NCBI RefSeq assembly: GCF_014904755.1
Contig: NZ_JACZFQ010000041.1
Span: 1-36,632, forward strand
Direction: 5' to 3'
DNA: 36,632 bases
Source of the DNA: Neoluteolibacter marinus
Lineage (GTDB): Bacteria > Verrucomicrobiota > Verrucomicrobiia > Verrucomicrobiales > Akkermansiaceae
Part shown: positions 8,504 through 16,471 of the stretch, in pieces
Numbering within the stretch: position 1 is the first letter of the stretch
How the letters are laid out: each line of letters begins with the position of its first letter
Program-made: the position numbers and the translations under genes
Notes under the pieces: model-generated
Databases searched by the model: none
The model's input: the letters and a program-made list of their open reading frames with translations, nothing else
What the model was told of the DNA's origin: nothing

Positions 8504-9346
8504 ATGTCTCTCAAGGAGTTCACACCCAATACCCCGTCCGAACGCTACAAGGTGCTTCCTTCCTTCGAGGAAATCACCAAGCACAAGCCGGAGAAAAGCC
8601 TGCTCAGTCCGCTCAAGAAGAGCGGCGGACGCAACAACACCGGCCGGATCACCTGCCGCCACAAGGGCGGTGGCCACAAGCGCCACTACCGCCTGATCGA
8701 CTTCAAGCGCGGCAAGTACGACGTGCCCGCCACCGTGGTCGGCATCGAGTACGATCCGAACCGCACCTGCCGCATCGCCCTCATCAAGTATGAGGACGGC
8801 CAGAAAAGCTACATCCTCGCCCCGGCCGGCCTCGAAACCGGTGCCACCGTCGTTTCCGGCGAGAAGGTCGCTCCCAAGGTCGGCAATGCGATGCCGCTCA
8901 AGAGCGTTCCGCTCGGCACCGCGGTCCACAACATCGAGCTGATCCCCGGCAACGGCGGCAAGGTCGCCCGTTCCGCCGGCCAGCAGGCCATCCTCTCCAA
9001 CCGCGAAGGCGGTTGGGCGCTGGTCAAGATGCCTTCCGGTGAGATCCGCCGCTTCAACGAGCTCTGTTTCTGCACCATCGGCAGCGTCGGCAACCGCGAT
9101 CACATGAACGAGGTGTCCGGCAAGGCGGGCCGCACCCGCTGGCAGGGCACCCGCCCGACCGTCCGCGGCATGTGCATGAACCCCGTCGACCACCCGAACG
9201 GTGGTGGTGAGGGCAAGTCCAAGTCGGGTGGTGGTCGCCAGCACCTTCTCAGCCCCTGGGGCCACGCGAAGGGCGAGAAGACCCGCAAGCCGAAGAAGCA
9301 GACCAGCACCTTCATCGTCGAAAGCCGCCACAGCAAAAAGCGCTAA
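8504..9346 (+). CDS. rplB: 50S ribosomal protein L2
   Basis: This 280-residue L2 supports subunit association and peptidyl-transferase activity. Family strings are [66 protein letters not shown] and [16 protein letters not shown]. The functionally important His of VDHP is kept; the next His of the E. coli DHPHGGG string is Asn here. The C-terminus is basic ([14 protein letters not shown]). The length is standard and the gene is 40 nt after rplW. Confidence 0.98.
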   Translation: MSLKEFTPNTPSERYKVLPSFEEITKHKPEKSLLSPLKKSGGRNNTGRITCRHKGGGHKRHYRLIDFKRGKYDVPATVVGIEYDPNRTCRIALIKYEDGQKSYILAPAGLETGATVVSGEKVAPKVGNAMPLKSVPLGTAVHNIELIPGNGGKVARSAGQQAILSNREGGWALVKMPSGEIRRFNELCFCTIGSVGNRDHMNEVSGKAGRTRWQGTRPTVRGMCMNPVDHPNGGGEGKSKSGGGRQHLLSPWGHAKGEKTRKPKKQTSTFIVESRHSKKR

Positions 9347-9359
9347 CCTCTAAGTAATC

Positions 9360-9629
9360 ATGCCTCGCTCGCTCAAGAAGGGTCCGTACATCGACCAAAA
9401 GCTCCTGGCCAAGATCGACGCCGCCGCCGCGGCCAACGACAAGAAGCCGATCAAGACCTGGAGCCGTGCCTCGATGGTCACCCCGGACTTCGTCGGCCTC
9501 AATTTCGCCGTCCACAATGGCAAGACCTTCGTCCCGGTGTACGTCACCGAGAACATGGTCGGCCACAAGCTCGGTGAATTCGCGCCGACCCGCCTGTTCC
9601 GCGCCCACGGCGGTATCGGCAAGAAGTAA
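9360..9629 (+). CDS. rpsS: 30S ribosomal protein S19
   Basis: This 89-residue S19, in the 30S head, starts [20 protein letters not shown]. It contains [40 protein letters not shown] and [15 protein letters not shown], all family-typical. It follows rplB after 13 nt. The next gene is not rplV as in nearly all bacteria but an exported coiled-coil protein 25 nt downstream. Confidence 0.98.
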   Translation: MPRSLKKGPYIDQKLLAKIDAAAAANDKKPIKTWSRASMVTPDFVGLNFAVHNGKTFVPVYVTENMVGHKLGEFAPTRLFRAHGGIGKK

Positions 9630-9654
9630 TCCCGTTCCGAACGTTTCCGCCCCG

Positions 9655-10365
9655 ATGCAACGCCTCCGCCCACAGCCCCTTGCCGCTGCCGTCCTCGGAC
9701 TGCTCGCGGGTGCGTGGACCTGTGCCGCGCAGGAGGCGGATCCTTCGGGCATGCAGGCCACCATCGAGGCCCTGCGTGCGCAGAACGAGTCGCTGGAGAA
9801 AAGCCTCGTCCAGGCCAACAAGGCCGAGAAGGAGGCGTCCGAGCAACTCGCCCGCGTCCGCCTGCGCCTCGAGGCCCTCGGCCGCGATCTCCTCGACGGT
9901 GGCAATGACCGCTTGGTCGAAGCCAATGCCAACCTGGAGATCCTCGGCCGCCGGGTCAGCAACCTCGAGGGAACCTCGACCCGGCTGGTTTCCGCCGTGT
10001 CCGACTACCTGGGCAAGGCGCTTGCCGCCGATCCGGAATCGCGACTTCGTGTCGAAACAGCCATCAGGGAGCTTGACGAAGTCATCGGACTCCGCCAGAA
10101 GCCCGCCCCCGCACGCGCCGGTTCCGCCGGCCAGGCGAAGGTAGTGAACATCGACCCGGTTAGCGGTCTCCTCGTCCTGAACATCGGCGAGGAGCAGAAT
10201 ACCCGGATCGGCACGACCTACCACCTCGTCCGCGGGGAACAAACCTTCGGCTCCGCCATCGTGGCCGACGTCCGCCGCAACGTATGCGGCGCCTTTGTCG
10301 AAGAGATCGACGCGGGTCAAGGCCCGGTCCGCCTCGGCGACACCGCCATTCTCATCACTGAATAA
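9655..10365 (+). CDS. exported coiled-coil protein of unknown function inserted between rpsS and rplV
   Basis: This 236-residue protein starts at the ATG at 9655. Longer readings in the same frame only shadow rpsS. It has an N-terminal signal peptide (MQRLRPQPLAAAVLGLLAGA, probable cleavage near TCAAQ-E). A heptad-rich helix of about 100 residues follows (IEALRAQNESLEKSLVQANK, ASEQLARVRLRLEALGRDLL, NANLEILGRRVSNLE), then a Pro/Ala linker (KPAPARAGSAGQ). A compact C-terminal domain of about 75 residues reads VVNIDPVSGLLVLNIGEEQN, RIGTTYHLVRGEQTFGSAIV and GPVRLGDTAILI. I recall similar C-terminal domains in other exported PVC proteins, but no function is known to me. The gaps are 25 nt to rpsS and 35 nt to rplV, all on one strand, so it should be co-transcribed with the ribosomal genes. 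Its codon use and start context resemble its neighbours, so the insertion does not look recent. Confidence 0.88.
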   Translation: MQRLRPQPLAAAVLGLLAGAWTCAAQEADPSGMQATIEALRAQNESLEKSLVQANKAEKEASEQLARVRLRLEALGRDLLDGGNDRLVEANANLEILGRRVSNLEGTSTRLVSAVSDYLGKALAADPESRLRVETAIRELDEVIGLRQKPAPARAGSAGQAKVVNIDPVSGLLVLNIGEEQNTRIGTTYHLVRGEQTFGSAIVADVRRNVCGAFVEEIDAGQGPVRLGDTAILITE

Positions 10366-10400
10366 TCCGCCTTTTCCGAAACGCCTCACCGACCAGATCC

Positions 10401-10796
10401 ATGGAAGTCAAGAGCACCACCAAATACGTCCGCCTCTCCCCGAAGAAGGCGCGCGACGTCGCCCGTGAAATCCAGGGGCTGCCCGTGTCGAGCGCGCTCG
10501 ACATCCTCACCTTCACTCCCAAGAAGGCAGCCTTCTTCATCAACAAGACCCTCAAGGCCGCGATCGCCGACGCCGAGAACAACTTCTCGCTCGATGCCGA
10601 CGGCATGATCGTCAAGGAAGCCGTGATCGGCGCCGGCCCGGTGCTCAAGCGCTTCCAGCCCCGCGCCAAGGGTTCCGCCGGTGCCATCCGCAAGCGCACC
10701 AGCCACATCTCCATCACCCTCGCCGAAGCGCCGGAAGGCGATGCGAAGCCGAAGCGAGTCCACGTCTCCAAGCAGGCCGCCACCCCGGGAGCCTGA
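10401..10796 (+). CDS. rplV: 50S ribosomal protein L22
   Basis: This 131-residue L22 is a tunnel-wall protein. It contains YVRLSPKKARDVAREIQGLP, ALDILTFTPKKAAFFINKTL, LKRFQPRAKGSAGAIRKRTS and HISITLAE. The beta-hairpin region (RFQPRAKGSAGAIRKRTSH) that reaches into the tunnel, where macrolide-resistance changes map, looks intact. A C-terminal basic extension (KPKRVHVSKQAATPGA) makes it longer than the 110-residue E. coli protein. Confidence 0.97.
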   Translation: MEVKSTTKYVRLSPKKARDVAREIQGLPVSSALDILTFTPKKAAFFINKTLKAAIADAENNFSLDADGMIVKEAVIGAGPVLKRFQPRAKGSAGAIRKRTSHISITLAEAPEGDAKPKRVHVSKQAATPGA

Positions 10797-10822
10797 TCCC
10801 CAATTCTTAACGCACCTTCATT

Positions 10823-11527
10823 ATGGGCCAGAAAGTCAATCCCATCGGTTTCCGCCTCGCCGTCTCCAAGGACTGGCGCTCCAAGTGGTACGCCTCCGGC
10901 AAGGACTACACCGAGAAGCTCCACGAGGACCTCAAGATCCGCAAGTACATGCGCAAGCGCCTGCAGTTCGCCGCGCTTGCCCGCGTCGTCATCGAGCGCG
11001 CCTGGAACAGTGTCCGCGTGACCCTCCACACCTCGCGTCCGGGCCTGATCATCGGCCGCAAGGGCTCCGAGATCGAGCGGATGACCAAGGAGCTTTCCGA
11101 CATCTGCAAGGGTGCCCAGGTCAAGATCGACATCGTCGAGATCCGCAAGCCGGAACTGGACGCCCAGCTCATCTGCGAGCAGGTCGCCATCCAGCTCGAG
11201 CGCCGGATTTCCTTCCGCCGCGCCATGAAGCGTGCCGTCCAGACCGCCATGGACTTCGGTGCCGAAGGCATCCGGATCCGTTGCGCCGGCCGCCTCGGTG
11301 GCTCGGACATCGCCCGCTCCGAGTGGTATCGCGAAGGCAAGGTGCCGCTTCAGACGCTGCGCGTTCCCCTCGACTACGGCTTCGCCGAAGCCCGTACCGT
11401 TTACGGGATCATCGGTATCAAGTGCTGGGTCAACAAGAAGGAGGACGACGGTTCACCGCGCCCGGAGCGCCCGAACGATCGCCGCGACAACCGCGGACCC
11501 CGCCGCCCGCGCGGCCCCCAGCAATAA
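10823..11527 (+). CDS. rpsC: 30S ribosomal protein S3 with Arg/Pro-rich C-terminal tail
   Basis: This 234-residue S3 lies at the mRNA entry tunnel. It starts MGQKVNPIGFRLAVSKDWRS. It has the KH domain (SRPGLIIGRKGSEIERMTKE) and the C-terminal S3 domain (ISFRRAMKRAVQTAMDFGAE, GIRIRCAGRLGGSDIARSEW, GKVPLQTLRVPLDYGFAEA). After the conserved VYGIIGIKCWVNKKE end comes a tail of about 25 residues, DDGSPRPERPNDRRDNRGPR and RPRGPQQ. It is basic and disorder-prone, like the N-terminal extension of S5 in this operon. Confidence 0.97.
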   Translation: MGQKVNPIGFRLAVSKDWRSKWYASGKDYTEKLHEDLKIRKYMRKRLQFAALARVVIERAWNSVRVTLHTSRPGLIIGRKGSEIERMTKELSDICKGAQVKIDIVEIRKPELDAQLICEQVAIQLERRISFRRAMKRAVQTAMDFGAEGIRIRCAGRLGGSDIARSEWYREGKVPLQTLRVPLDYGFAEARTVYGIIGIKCWVNKKEDDGSPRPERPNDRRDNRGPRRPRGPQQ

Positions 11528-11556
11528 GCCACCATTTTCAACCCGAACCATTTCCC

Positions 11557-11562
11557 AGGAGG
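11557..11562 (+). promoter_or_regulatory. strong Shine-Dalgarno AGGAGG before rplP
   Basis: AGGAGG lies 8 nt before the ATG at 11571. It is the only full-consensus Shine-Dalgarno among the ribosomal genes here. It fixes the start as [10 protein letters not shown] rather than the in-frame ATG 9 nt later. It also implies that the 16S anti-SD is functional, even though most neighbours lack an SD. Confidence 0.8.
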
Positions 11563-11570
11563 ACTGAGCC

Positions 11571-11990
11571 ATGCCCTTGATGCCCAAACGTACGAAGTTC
11601 CGCAAGTCGCACCGCGGCAGCCGCGCCGGCAACGCGCAGCGTGGAACCACCGTCGCCTTCGGCGATTTCGGCCTGCAGGCGCTTGACCGCGGCTGGATGA
11701 CCAACCGCCAGATCGAAGCCTGCCGTATCGCGATCAACCGCTACCTCAAGCGAAAAGGAAAGGTGTGGATCCGCATCTTCCCTCACAAGTCGATCACTTC
11801 CCGTCCGCCGGAAACCCGAATGGGTAAAGGTAAGGGTGCCGTCGACGCCTGGGTTGCGGTGGTGCGCCCCGGTAACATGCTCTTCGAGGTTGCCGGCGTG
11901 CCGGAATCCCAGGCCAAGGAAGCGATGCGCCTCGCCTCCTACAAACTCGGCCTTCCCACCCGCTTCGTCGTCCGCAACCCGCACGCCTGA
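11571..11990 (+). CDS. rplP: 50S ribosomal protein L16
   Basis: This 139-residue L16 binds near the A-site tRNA elbow. Recognised from [80 protein letters not shown] and [12 protein letters not shown]. The RGW and ETRMGKGKG motifs are intact. The start at 11571 is supported by an AGGAGG 8 nt upstream and adds Met-Pro-Leu before the usual MPKRTK start. Confidence 0.98.
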   Translation: MPLMPKRTKFRKSHRGSRAGNAQRGTTVAFGDFGLQALDRGWMTNRQIEACRIAINRYLKRKGKVWIRIFPHKSITSRPPETRMGKGKGAVDAWVAVVRPGNMLFEVAGVPESQAKEAMRLASYKLGLPTRFVVRNPHA

Positions 11991-12021
11991 GGCATCCCCA
12001 ACCTTTTAACGACCTACCGCC

Positions 12022-12225
12022 ATGGCTCAGACCAAGATCAAGGACATCCGCGAGCTCTCCGTGAAGGAACTCGAGTCCAAGCTCCGCGACCTCAAGGAAG
12101 AGGGCTTCAATCTCCGCCTCCAGCAGGCAACCGGGCAGCTTGAAAACTCCGCCCGCATCCGTGTGGTTCGCCGCGAGGCCGCCCGCGTCCAAACCGTGCT
12201 CAGCGAACACCGCAACAAGGCCTGA
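12022..12225 (+). CDS. rpmC: 50S ribosomal protein L29
   Basis: This 67-residue helical hairpin protein lies near the tunnel exit. It reads [20 protein letters not shown] then [40 protein letters not shown]. The family signature 'L..l..e.f.LR.q.atgql.n..rir.vrr.iAr..T' is clear. It lies 31 nt after rplP and 36 nt before rpsQ in standard order. Confidence 0.96.
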   Translation: MAQTKIKDIRELSVKELESKLRDLKEEGFNLRLQQATGQLENSARIRVVRREAARVQTVLSEHRNKA

Positions 12226-12261
12226 GCCGCCCCGCATCCGTAACCTTAGCGAAACATTTCC

Positions 12262-12534
12262 ATGAGCGAGCAGCCCCAACAGGAAGCCACCACGCACGTC
12301 CGCAAGACCCGCGTCGGCGTGGTCGTGTCCAACAAGATGTCCAAGACCCTGGTGGTCGAGCACGTCGCCCGCGTCCCGCACCCGCGCTTCAACAAGATCG
12401 TCAAGCGGTCGAAGAAGTACTACGTCCACGACGAGGCCGGCGAGGCCCAGATCGGCGACAAGGTCCGCATCGTCGAAACCCGTCCGACTTCCAAGCTCAA
12501 GCGCTGGTCGCTCGAGAAGGTGCTCTCCCATTGA
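12262..12534 (+). CDS. rpsQ: 30S ribosomal protein S17
   Basis: This 90-residue S17 is an early-binding 30S protein of OB fold. Strings are [40 protein letters not shown] and [20 protein letters not shown]. The first 14 residues ([14 protein letters not shown]) form a polar extension before the conserved core. The start is TTTCCATG, without an SD. Confidence 0.97.
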   Translation: MSEQPQQEATTHVRKTRVGVVVSNKMSKTLVVEHVARVPHPRFNKIVKRSKKYYVHDEAGEAQIGDKVRIVETRPTSKLKRWSLEKVLSH

Positions 12535-12586
12535 GATCCGCCTGCCGGGTTCGCCCGGGCAATCCACCACACACGATTTTCCTGCC

Positions 12587-12952
12587 ATGATCCAGATGGA
12601 ATCCCTTGTTTCGGTCGCCGACAACACCGGCGCCCGTTCCGCCAAAATGATCGGCGTCCTCGGCAAGCGCTCGCGCTCCGCCGAAGTCGGCGACATCATC
12701 ACCGCCCACGTCCGCGATTCGATCCCGACCGCCTCGGTCAAGAAGGGTTCCGTGGTCAAGGCCGTGGTCGTCCGCACCGCTTTCCCGATCCGCCGCTCCG
12801 ACGGTTCGGTCCTCCGCTTCGATGGCAACGCCATCGTCATCATCGACAAGGACAACAACCCGAAGGGCACCCGCATCTTCGGTCCTGTCGCCCGCGAACT
12901 GCGTGAAAAGCAGTTCATGAAGATCGTCTCGCTTGCCCCCGAGGTCCTCTGA
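12587..12952 (+). CDS. rplN: 50S ribosomal protein L14
   Basis: This 121-residue L14 takes part in the inter-subunit bridge and is the target of RsfS silencing. It opens [20 protein letters not shown] and contains [40 protein letters not shown] and [20 protein letters not shown]. Length and sequence are standard. The start ATG follows CCTGCC. Confidence 0.98.
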   Translation: MIQMESLVSVADNTGARSAKMIGVLGKRSRSAEVGDIITAHVRDSIPTASVKKGSVVKAVVVRTAFPIRRSDGSVLRFDGNAIVIIDKDNNPKGTRIFGPVARELREKQFMKIVSLAPEVL

Positions 12953-12985
12953 GGCTACGGGCATCCCCACACCGAACCATTTCCC

Positions 12986-13210
12986 ATGAAGACTCACGTC
13001 AAGAAAGGCGACGAAGTTGAGATCATCGCCGGCAATGCCAAAGGCAAGCGCGGCACCGTTCTCTCGGTCGACGCCGCCAAAGGCAAGGTCGTCGTCCAGG
13101 GCGGCCGCGTCGTCAAGAAGGCCATCAAGCGCTCCGAGAAGAATCCCGATGGCGGGATCGAGGAGCAGGACGGCCCGGTCCACATTTCCAATGTAAAGAA
13201 ACTGGGTTGA
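12986..13210 (+). CDS. rplX: 50S ribosomal protein L24 (short form)
   Basis: This 74-residue L24 has the KOW motif ([20 protein letters not shown]) followed by [20 protein letters not shown] and [17 protein letters not shown]. coli L24 has about 104 residues. The present protein ends straight after the conserved 'pihiSNVkl' string, so the usual C-terminal part is missing. The reading frame ends cleanly and rplE follows after 58 nt, so this is a short natural form rather than a frameshift. Confidence 0.95.
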   Translation: MKTHVKKGDEVEIIAGNAKGKRGTVLSVDAAKGKVVVQGGRVVKKAIKRSEKNPDGGIEEQDGPVHISNVKKLG

Positions 13211-13268
13211 GGCCCCGGCCCCGACCCGCGCTTAAGCGCACCAACCAGCGCTGACCCGCTAAAACACA

Positions 13269-13853
13269 ATGAGCACACCCGTCCTACAGACAAAGTACAA
13301 GGAGAAGGTCGTGCCGGCTCTCAAGGAGAAGCTCGGCTACACCAATCCCCATCAGGTTCCCTGCCTTCAGAAGATCGTCGTGACTTCCTGCATGGGCAAG
13401 GCCGCCGACCGCAAGGTCGCCGTCGATGACGCCGTCGCCGAGATCGGCAAGATCACCGGCCAGAAGCCGTCGATCACCTACTCGCGCAAGTCCGTCGCCA
13501 ACTTCAAGCTGCGCGAAGGTGAACCCCTCGGTGCCCGTGTCACCCTGCGTGGCGCCCGCATGTGGGAGTTCCTCCACCGCTTCATCAACGTCACCGCGCC
13601 GAACATCCGCGACTTCCGCGGGATCTCGCCGAAGAACTTCGACGGCCGCGGCAACTACGCCGTCGGATTCGCCGACCAGACGATCTTCCCGGAAATCGAG
13701 CTCGACCAGATCAAGCGCACCATCGGTTTCGACATCATCTTCGTCACCTCGGCCAAGACCGACGACGAAGGCCGCACCCTGCTCGCCGAGCTGGGACTGC
13801 CGTTCCGCGACATCAAGAAGGCGGACGAAACCACCGAAGGCGCTGCCGCCTGA
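13269..13853 (+). CDS. rplE: 50S ribosomal protein L5
   Basis: This 194-residue L5 belongs to the central protuberance and binds 5S rRNA. Family strings are LQTKYKEKVVPALKEKLGYT, NPHQVPCLQKIVVTSCMGKA, ITGQKPSITYSRKSVANFKL, REGEPLGARVTLRGARMWEF and NYAVGFADQTIFPEIELDQI. It is about 15 residues longer than E. coli L5, with an acidic C-terminus (ADETTEGAAA). rpsN (S14), which usually follows, is absent: only 30 nt separate rplE and rpsH. Confidence 0.97.
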   Translation: MSTPVLQTKYKEKVVPALKEKLGYTNPHQVPCLQKIVVTSCMGKAADRKVAVDDAVAEIGKITGQKPSITYSRKSVANFKLREGEPLGARVTLRGARMWEFLHRFINVTAPNIRDFRGISPKNFDGRGNYAVGFADQTIFPEIELDQIKRTIGFDIIFVTSAKTDDEGRTLLAELGLPFRDIKKADETTEGAAA

Positions 13854-13883
13854 GCCCACTGACATCCTCAAGGAACCACCATC

Positions 13884-14282
13884 ATGGCCGTTCTCACCGA
13901 TCCAATTTCCGACTTCCTCACCCGTTTCAAGAACTGCTGCCGCGCTGGCAACGAGCAGTTCCTGGCTCCTTACTCCCGCATCAAGGCTGACATCGCCAAG
14001 ATCCTGCAGGAAGAAGGCTACATCTGGGGCTTTGAAGTCGTCACCGAAGGCGCTCACCCGCAGCTCAAGGTCAAGGCCCGCTACGTCGATGGCCGCCCCG
14101 TGCTGACCGACCTCAAGCGCATCTCCAAGCCCGGCCGCCGTGTCTATTGCGGTGGTCAGGAAATGCCCCGCGTCCTCAACGGGCTCGGCATCGCCATCGT
14201 CTCCACCTCCAAAGGCGTCATGACCGGCGCCACGGCCAAGCGCAGCTTGCTCGGCGGTGAAGTGCTCGCCCACGTCTGGTAA
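13884..14282 (+). CDS. rpsH: 30S ribosomal protein S8
   Basis: This 132-residue S8 starts MAVLTDPISDFLTRFKNCCR and ends with GVMTGATAKRSLLGGEVLAH plus VW. The conserved 'DPIaDfLtRirNa', GRRVYCGGQEMPRVLNGLGI and VSTSKGVMT strings identify it. It follows rplE directly where rpsN would be expected. A usable AAGGA lies 9 nt before the ATG, one of the few SD-like sites in the operon. Confidence 0.97.
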   Translation: MAVLTDPISDFLTRFKNCCRAGNEQFLAPYSRIKADIAKILQEEGYIWGFEVVTEGAHPQLKVKARYVDGRPVLTDLKRISKPGRRVYCGGQEMPRVLNGLGIAIVSTSKGVMTGATAKRSLLGGEVLAHVW

Positions 14283-14311
14283 CCTCCAACACGCGAAAGG
14301 AACAAACCACC

Positions 14312-14851
14312 ATGTCACGAGTTGGTCTCAAGCCGATCTCCCTGCCCGAAAAGGTCAGCGTGAAGGTCGATGCCGGCAAGGTTCTCGTCGAAGGCCCGAA
14401 GGGCAAGCTCGACTTCGCCCTGCCCGACGGCATCTCCGTCAAGTCCGAGGACGCCAGCGTCATCGTTTCCCGTGCCACCGAAGCCCGCGCCCACCGCGCG
14501 CTCCACGGCACCGTCCGCAGCCTGGTCAACAACATGATCACCGGCGTTTCGACGGGTTTCGTCAAGGAACTGGAAATCCAGGGCGTCGGCCTCCGTGCCG
14601 CCGTCAAGGGCCAGGACCTGGACCTTTCCCTGGGCAAGTCCCATCCGATCCTTCACCCGATCCCGTCCGGCATCGCCGTCACGGTGAACGAGAACACCAA
14701 GATCAAGGTGGAAGGCATCGACAAGCAACTCGTCGGCCAGTTCGCCGCCGACGTCCGTGCCTACTACCCGCCGGAACCCTACAAGGGCAAGGGCGTGCGC
14801 TATGCAGGTGAGAAGGTCCGCCGCAAGGAAGGCAAGAGCGTCGGCAAGTAA
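14312..14851 (+). CDS. rplF: 50S ribosomal protein L6
   Basis: This 179-residue L6 has the duplicated fold of the family. It begins [20 protein letters not shown] and carries [40 protein letters not shown] and [20 protein letters not shown], a near-invariant L6 signature. An AAAGGA lies 10 nt before the ATG. Standard length and order. Confidence 0.98.
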   Translation: MSRVGLKPISLPEKVSVKVDAGKVLVEGPKGKLDFALPDGISVKSEDASVIVSRATEARAHRALHGTVRSLVNNMITGVSTGFVKELEIQGVGLRAAVKGQDLDLSLGKSHPILHPIPSGIAVTVNENTKIKVEGIDKQLVGQFAADVRAYYPPEPYKGKGVRYAGEKVRRKEGKSVGK

Positions 14852-14871
14852 CCCATCAATCTCTCAGCAAC

Positions 14872-15228
14872 ATGAGCAAGATCAATCGCAAGGAAGGACG
14901 CCGCCGCATTCACCGGCGCATCCGCAAGAAGGTTGCCGGCACCGCCGCCCGCCCTCGCCTGGCCGTGCACTATTCGAACCAGCACGTTTACGCCCAGGTC
15001 ATCGACGACGCCGCCGGTCGCACCGTCGCGTCGGCCTCGACCCTCGACAAGAGCGTCGAAAATGCCGCTTCGAATGTCGCCTGCGCCGCCAAGGTCGGTG
15101 CACTCGTCGCCGAGCGCGCCAAGGCCGCCAATGTCAGCGCCGTGGTTTTCGACCGCGGCGGTCACCTCTACCACGGCAAGATCAAAGCGTTGGCAGATGC
15201 CGCCCGCGAAGCCGGCCTCCAATTCTAA
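14872..15228 (+). CDS. rplR: 50S ribosomal protein L18
   Basis: This 118-residue L18 binds 5S rRNA together with L5. It contains [40 protein letters not shown] and [20 protein letters not shown], then AREAGLQF. The C-terminal 'fDRgg..[17 protein letters not shown].F' is diagnostic. It is 20 nt after rplF and 18 nt before rpsE. Confidence 0.98.
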   Translation: MSKINRKEGRRRIHRRIRKKVAGTAARPRLAVHYSNQHVYAQVIDDAAGRTVASASTLDKSVENAASNVACAAKVGALVAERAKAANVSAVVFDRGGHLYHGKIKALADAAREAGLQF

Positions 15229-15246
15229 TCGCTTACCGATACCGTC

Positions 15247-15888
15247 ATGGTGACAACTCCAGATTCCACTCCGACACCTCCGGCCTCCCAGCAGGCGAAT
15301 CAGGGCCAGCGCCCGTCGTACGGCCAACGCAACCAGGGCGGCTACGGCGGCCAGGGTGGCCGTGGACCCCGCGGCCCGCGCCGGGACGACCGTCAGGCCG
15401 CCGAGGCCGAAGGTCCCCAGCTTGCCGAGAAGGTCGTCTTCATCAACCGCTGCGCCAAGGTCGTCAAGGGCGGCCGCCGCTTCAGCTTCTCCGCGCTCAT
15501 CGTCGCCGGTGACCGCGAGGGCAAGGTCGGCCTCGGTTTCGGCAAGGCCAACGAAGTGGCCGATGCCATCAAGAAGGCCGGTGAAACCGCCAAGAACTCC
15601 CTCAAGCCGGTGAATATCGTGGACGGCACCATCCCCCACGAGATCTACGCCGAGTTCGGCGGTGGCAAGGTGCTCCTCAAGCCGGCATCGCCGGGAACGG
15701 GCATCATCGCCGGTGGCGGCGTCCGCGCCGTCTGCGAGGCGGTCGGTATCCGCGACGTGCTTGCCAAGTCGCTCGGTTCTTCCAATCACTCCAACGTGGT
15801 CAAGGCCACCCTCAAGGCGCTGTCCCTGCTTCGCACCCGCGACCAGATCCTCGGATCCCGCGGCAAGAAGAAGGAAAAGGCCATTTGA
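15247..15888 (+). CDS. rpsE: 30S ribosomal protein S5 with Gly/Arg/Gln-rich N-terminal extension
   Basis: The conserved S5 core begins near residue 58 ([20 protein letters not shown]) and continues with [35 protein letters not shown] and [20 protein letters not shown]. This part matches the 166-residue E. coli protein. Ahead of it lie about 55 extra residues of low complexity, [20 protein letters not shown] then [20 protein letters not shown] and [10 protein letters not shown], resembling an RGG box. The only start that keeps the frame clear of rplR is the ATG at 15247. rpmD (L30) is absent between this gene and rplO, with a 23-nt gap. Confidence 0.96.
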   Translation: MVTTPDSTPTPPASQQANQGQRPSYGQRNQGGYGGQGGRGPRGPRRDDRQAAEAEGPQLAEKVVFINRCAKVVKGGRRFSFSALIVAGDREGKVGLGFGKANEVADAIKKAGETAKNSLKPVNIVDGTIPHEIYAEFGGGKVLLKPASPGTGIIAGGGVRAVCEAVGIRDVLAKSLGSSNHSNVVKATLKALSLLRTRDQILGSRGKKKEKAI

Positions 15889-15911
15889 GAACTCCCTGAA
15901 CCTCCAAATTC

Positions 15912-16367
15912 ATGAAACTTCACACTCTCGCCCCGAACAAGGGCGCCAAACACCGCACCAAGCGCCTCGGCGCCGGCGAAAGCTCCGGCTTGGGCAAGAC
16001 CTGCGGCAAGGGTCACAAGGGTCAGAAAGCCCGTTCCGGCAGCGGCACCCGCGTCGGTTTCGAAGGTGGCCAGATGCCCCTTCACCGCCGCTTGCCCAAG
16101 CGCGGTTTCAACAACGTCAACTTCAAGACCAAGGTCGAGGTCGTGAACCTCGCCCAGCTTGAGAAGGCATTCAACGACGGCGACACCGTCAACGAGGAAG
16201 CCCTCCGCAAGGCGGGTCTCATCAACCGCGCCTGTGACCAGGTGAAGGTGCTCGGTCTCGGCGAGATCACCAAGAAACTGGAGATCGTTGTCGATACCAT
16301 CAGCGCCTCCGCCAAGGAGAAGGTCGAAAAGGCCGGCGGGAGCGTCCAGACGCTCGCCGACGCTTGA
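15912..16367 (+). CDS. rplO: 50S ribosomal protein L15
   Basis: This 151-residue L15 is a late-assembly large-subunit protein. It starts MKLHTLAPNKGAKHRTKRLG and has the Gly-rich GAGESSGLGKTCGKGHKGQK segment, then GFEGGQMPLHRRLPKRGFNN and the C-terminal NRACDQVKVLGLGEITKKLE. The 'GfeGGQmPl.rRlPKrGF' signature is diagnostic. It directly follows rpsE because rpmD is missing. Confidence 0.98.
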   Translation: MKLHTLAPNKGAKHRTKRLGAGESSGLGKTCGKGHKGQKARSGSGTRVGFEGGQMPLHRRLPKRGFNNVNFKTKVEVVNLAQLEKAFNDGDTVNEEALRKAGLINRACDQVKVLGLGEITKKLEIVVDTISASAKEKVEKAGGSVQTLADA

Positions 16368-16402
16368 TGTTTCCCCGTTCATACCCGTCTTGACGGTTCT
16401 CC

Positions 16403-16432
16403 GGGGAGGAAGCGCTTGATCGCTTCCTCTCC
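16403..16432 (+). terminator. strong hairpin between rplO and secY (attenuator or partial terminator)
   Basis: GGGGAGGAAGCG-CTTGAT-CGCTTCCTCTCC forms a 12-bp stem with one G-T pair and a 6-nt loop, inside the 104-nt gap between rplO and secY, the widest gap within the cluster. The T-content after it is weak and not immediate (GCGTTTAAAAACC), so it is not a canonical intrinsic terminator. It could attenuate read-through from the ribosomal genes, protect the 3' end of processed mRNA, or bind a regulator. Confidence 0.5.
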
Positions 16433-16471
16433 GCGTTTAAAAACCCGTCGCTTTTTGCACCCCGCTTTCAC

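Noticed and set aside
9466-9654. N-terminal extension of the inserted gene overlapping rpsS
   Set aside because: The residues are a frame-shifted shadow of rpsS, and the signal peptide begins at the ATG at 9655.
13284-15789. Long minus-strand open frames opposite rplE to rpsE
   Set aside because: They mirror certain ribosomal genes and show the same low-complexity antisense composition.
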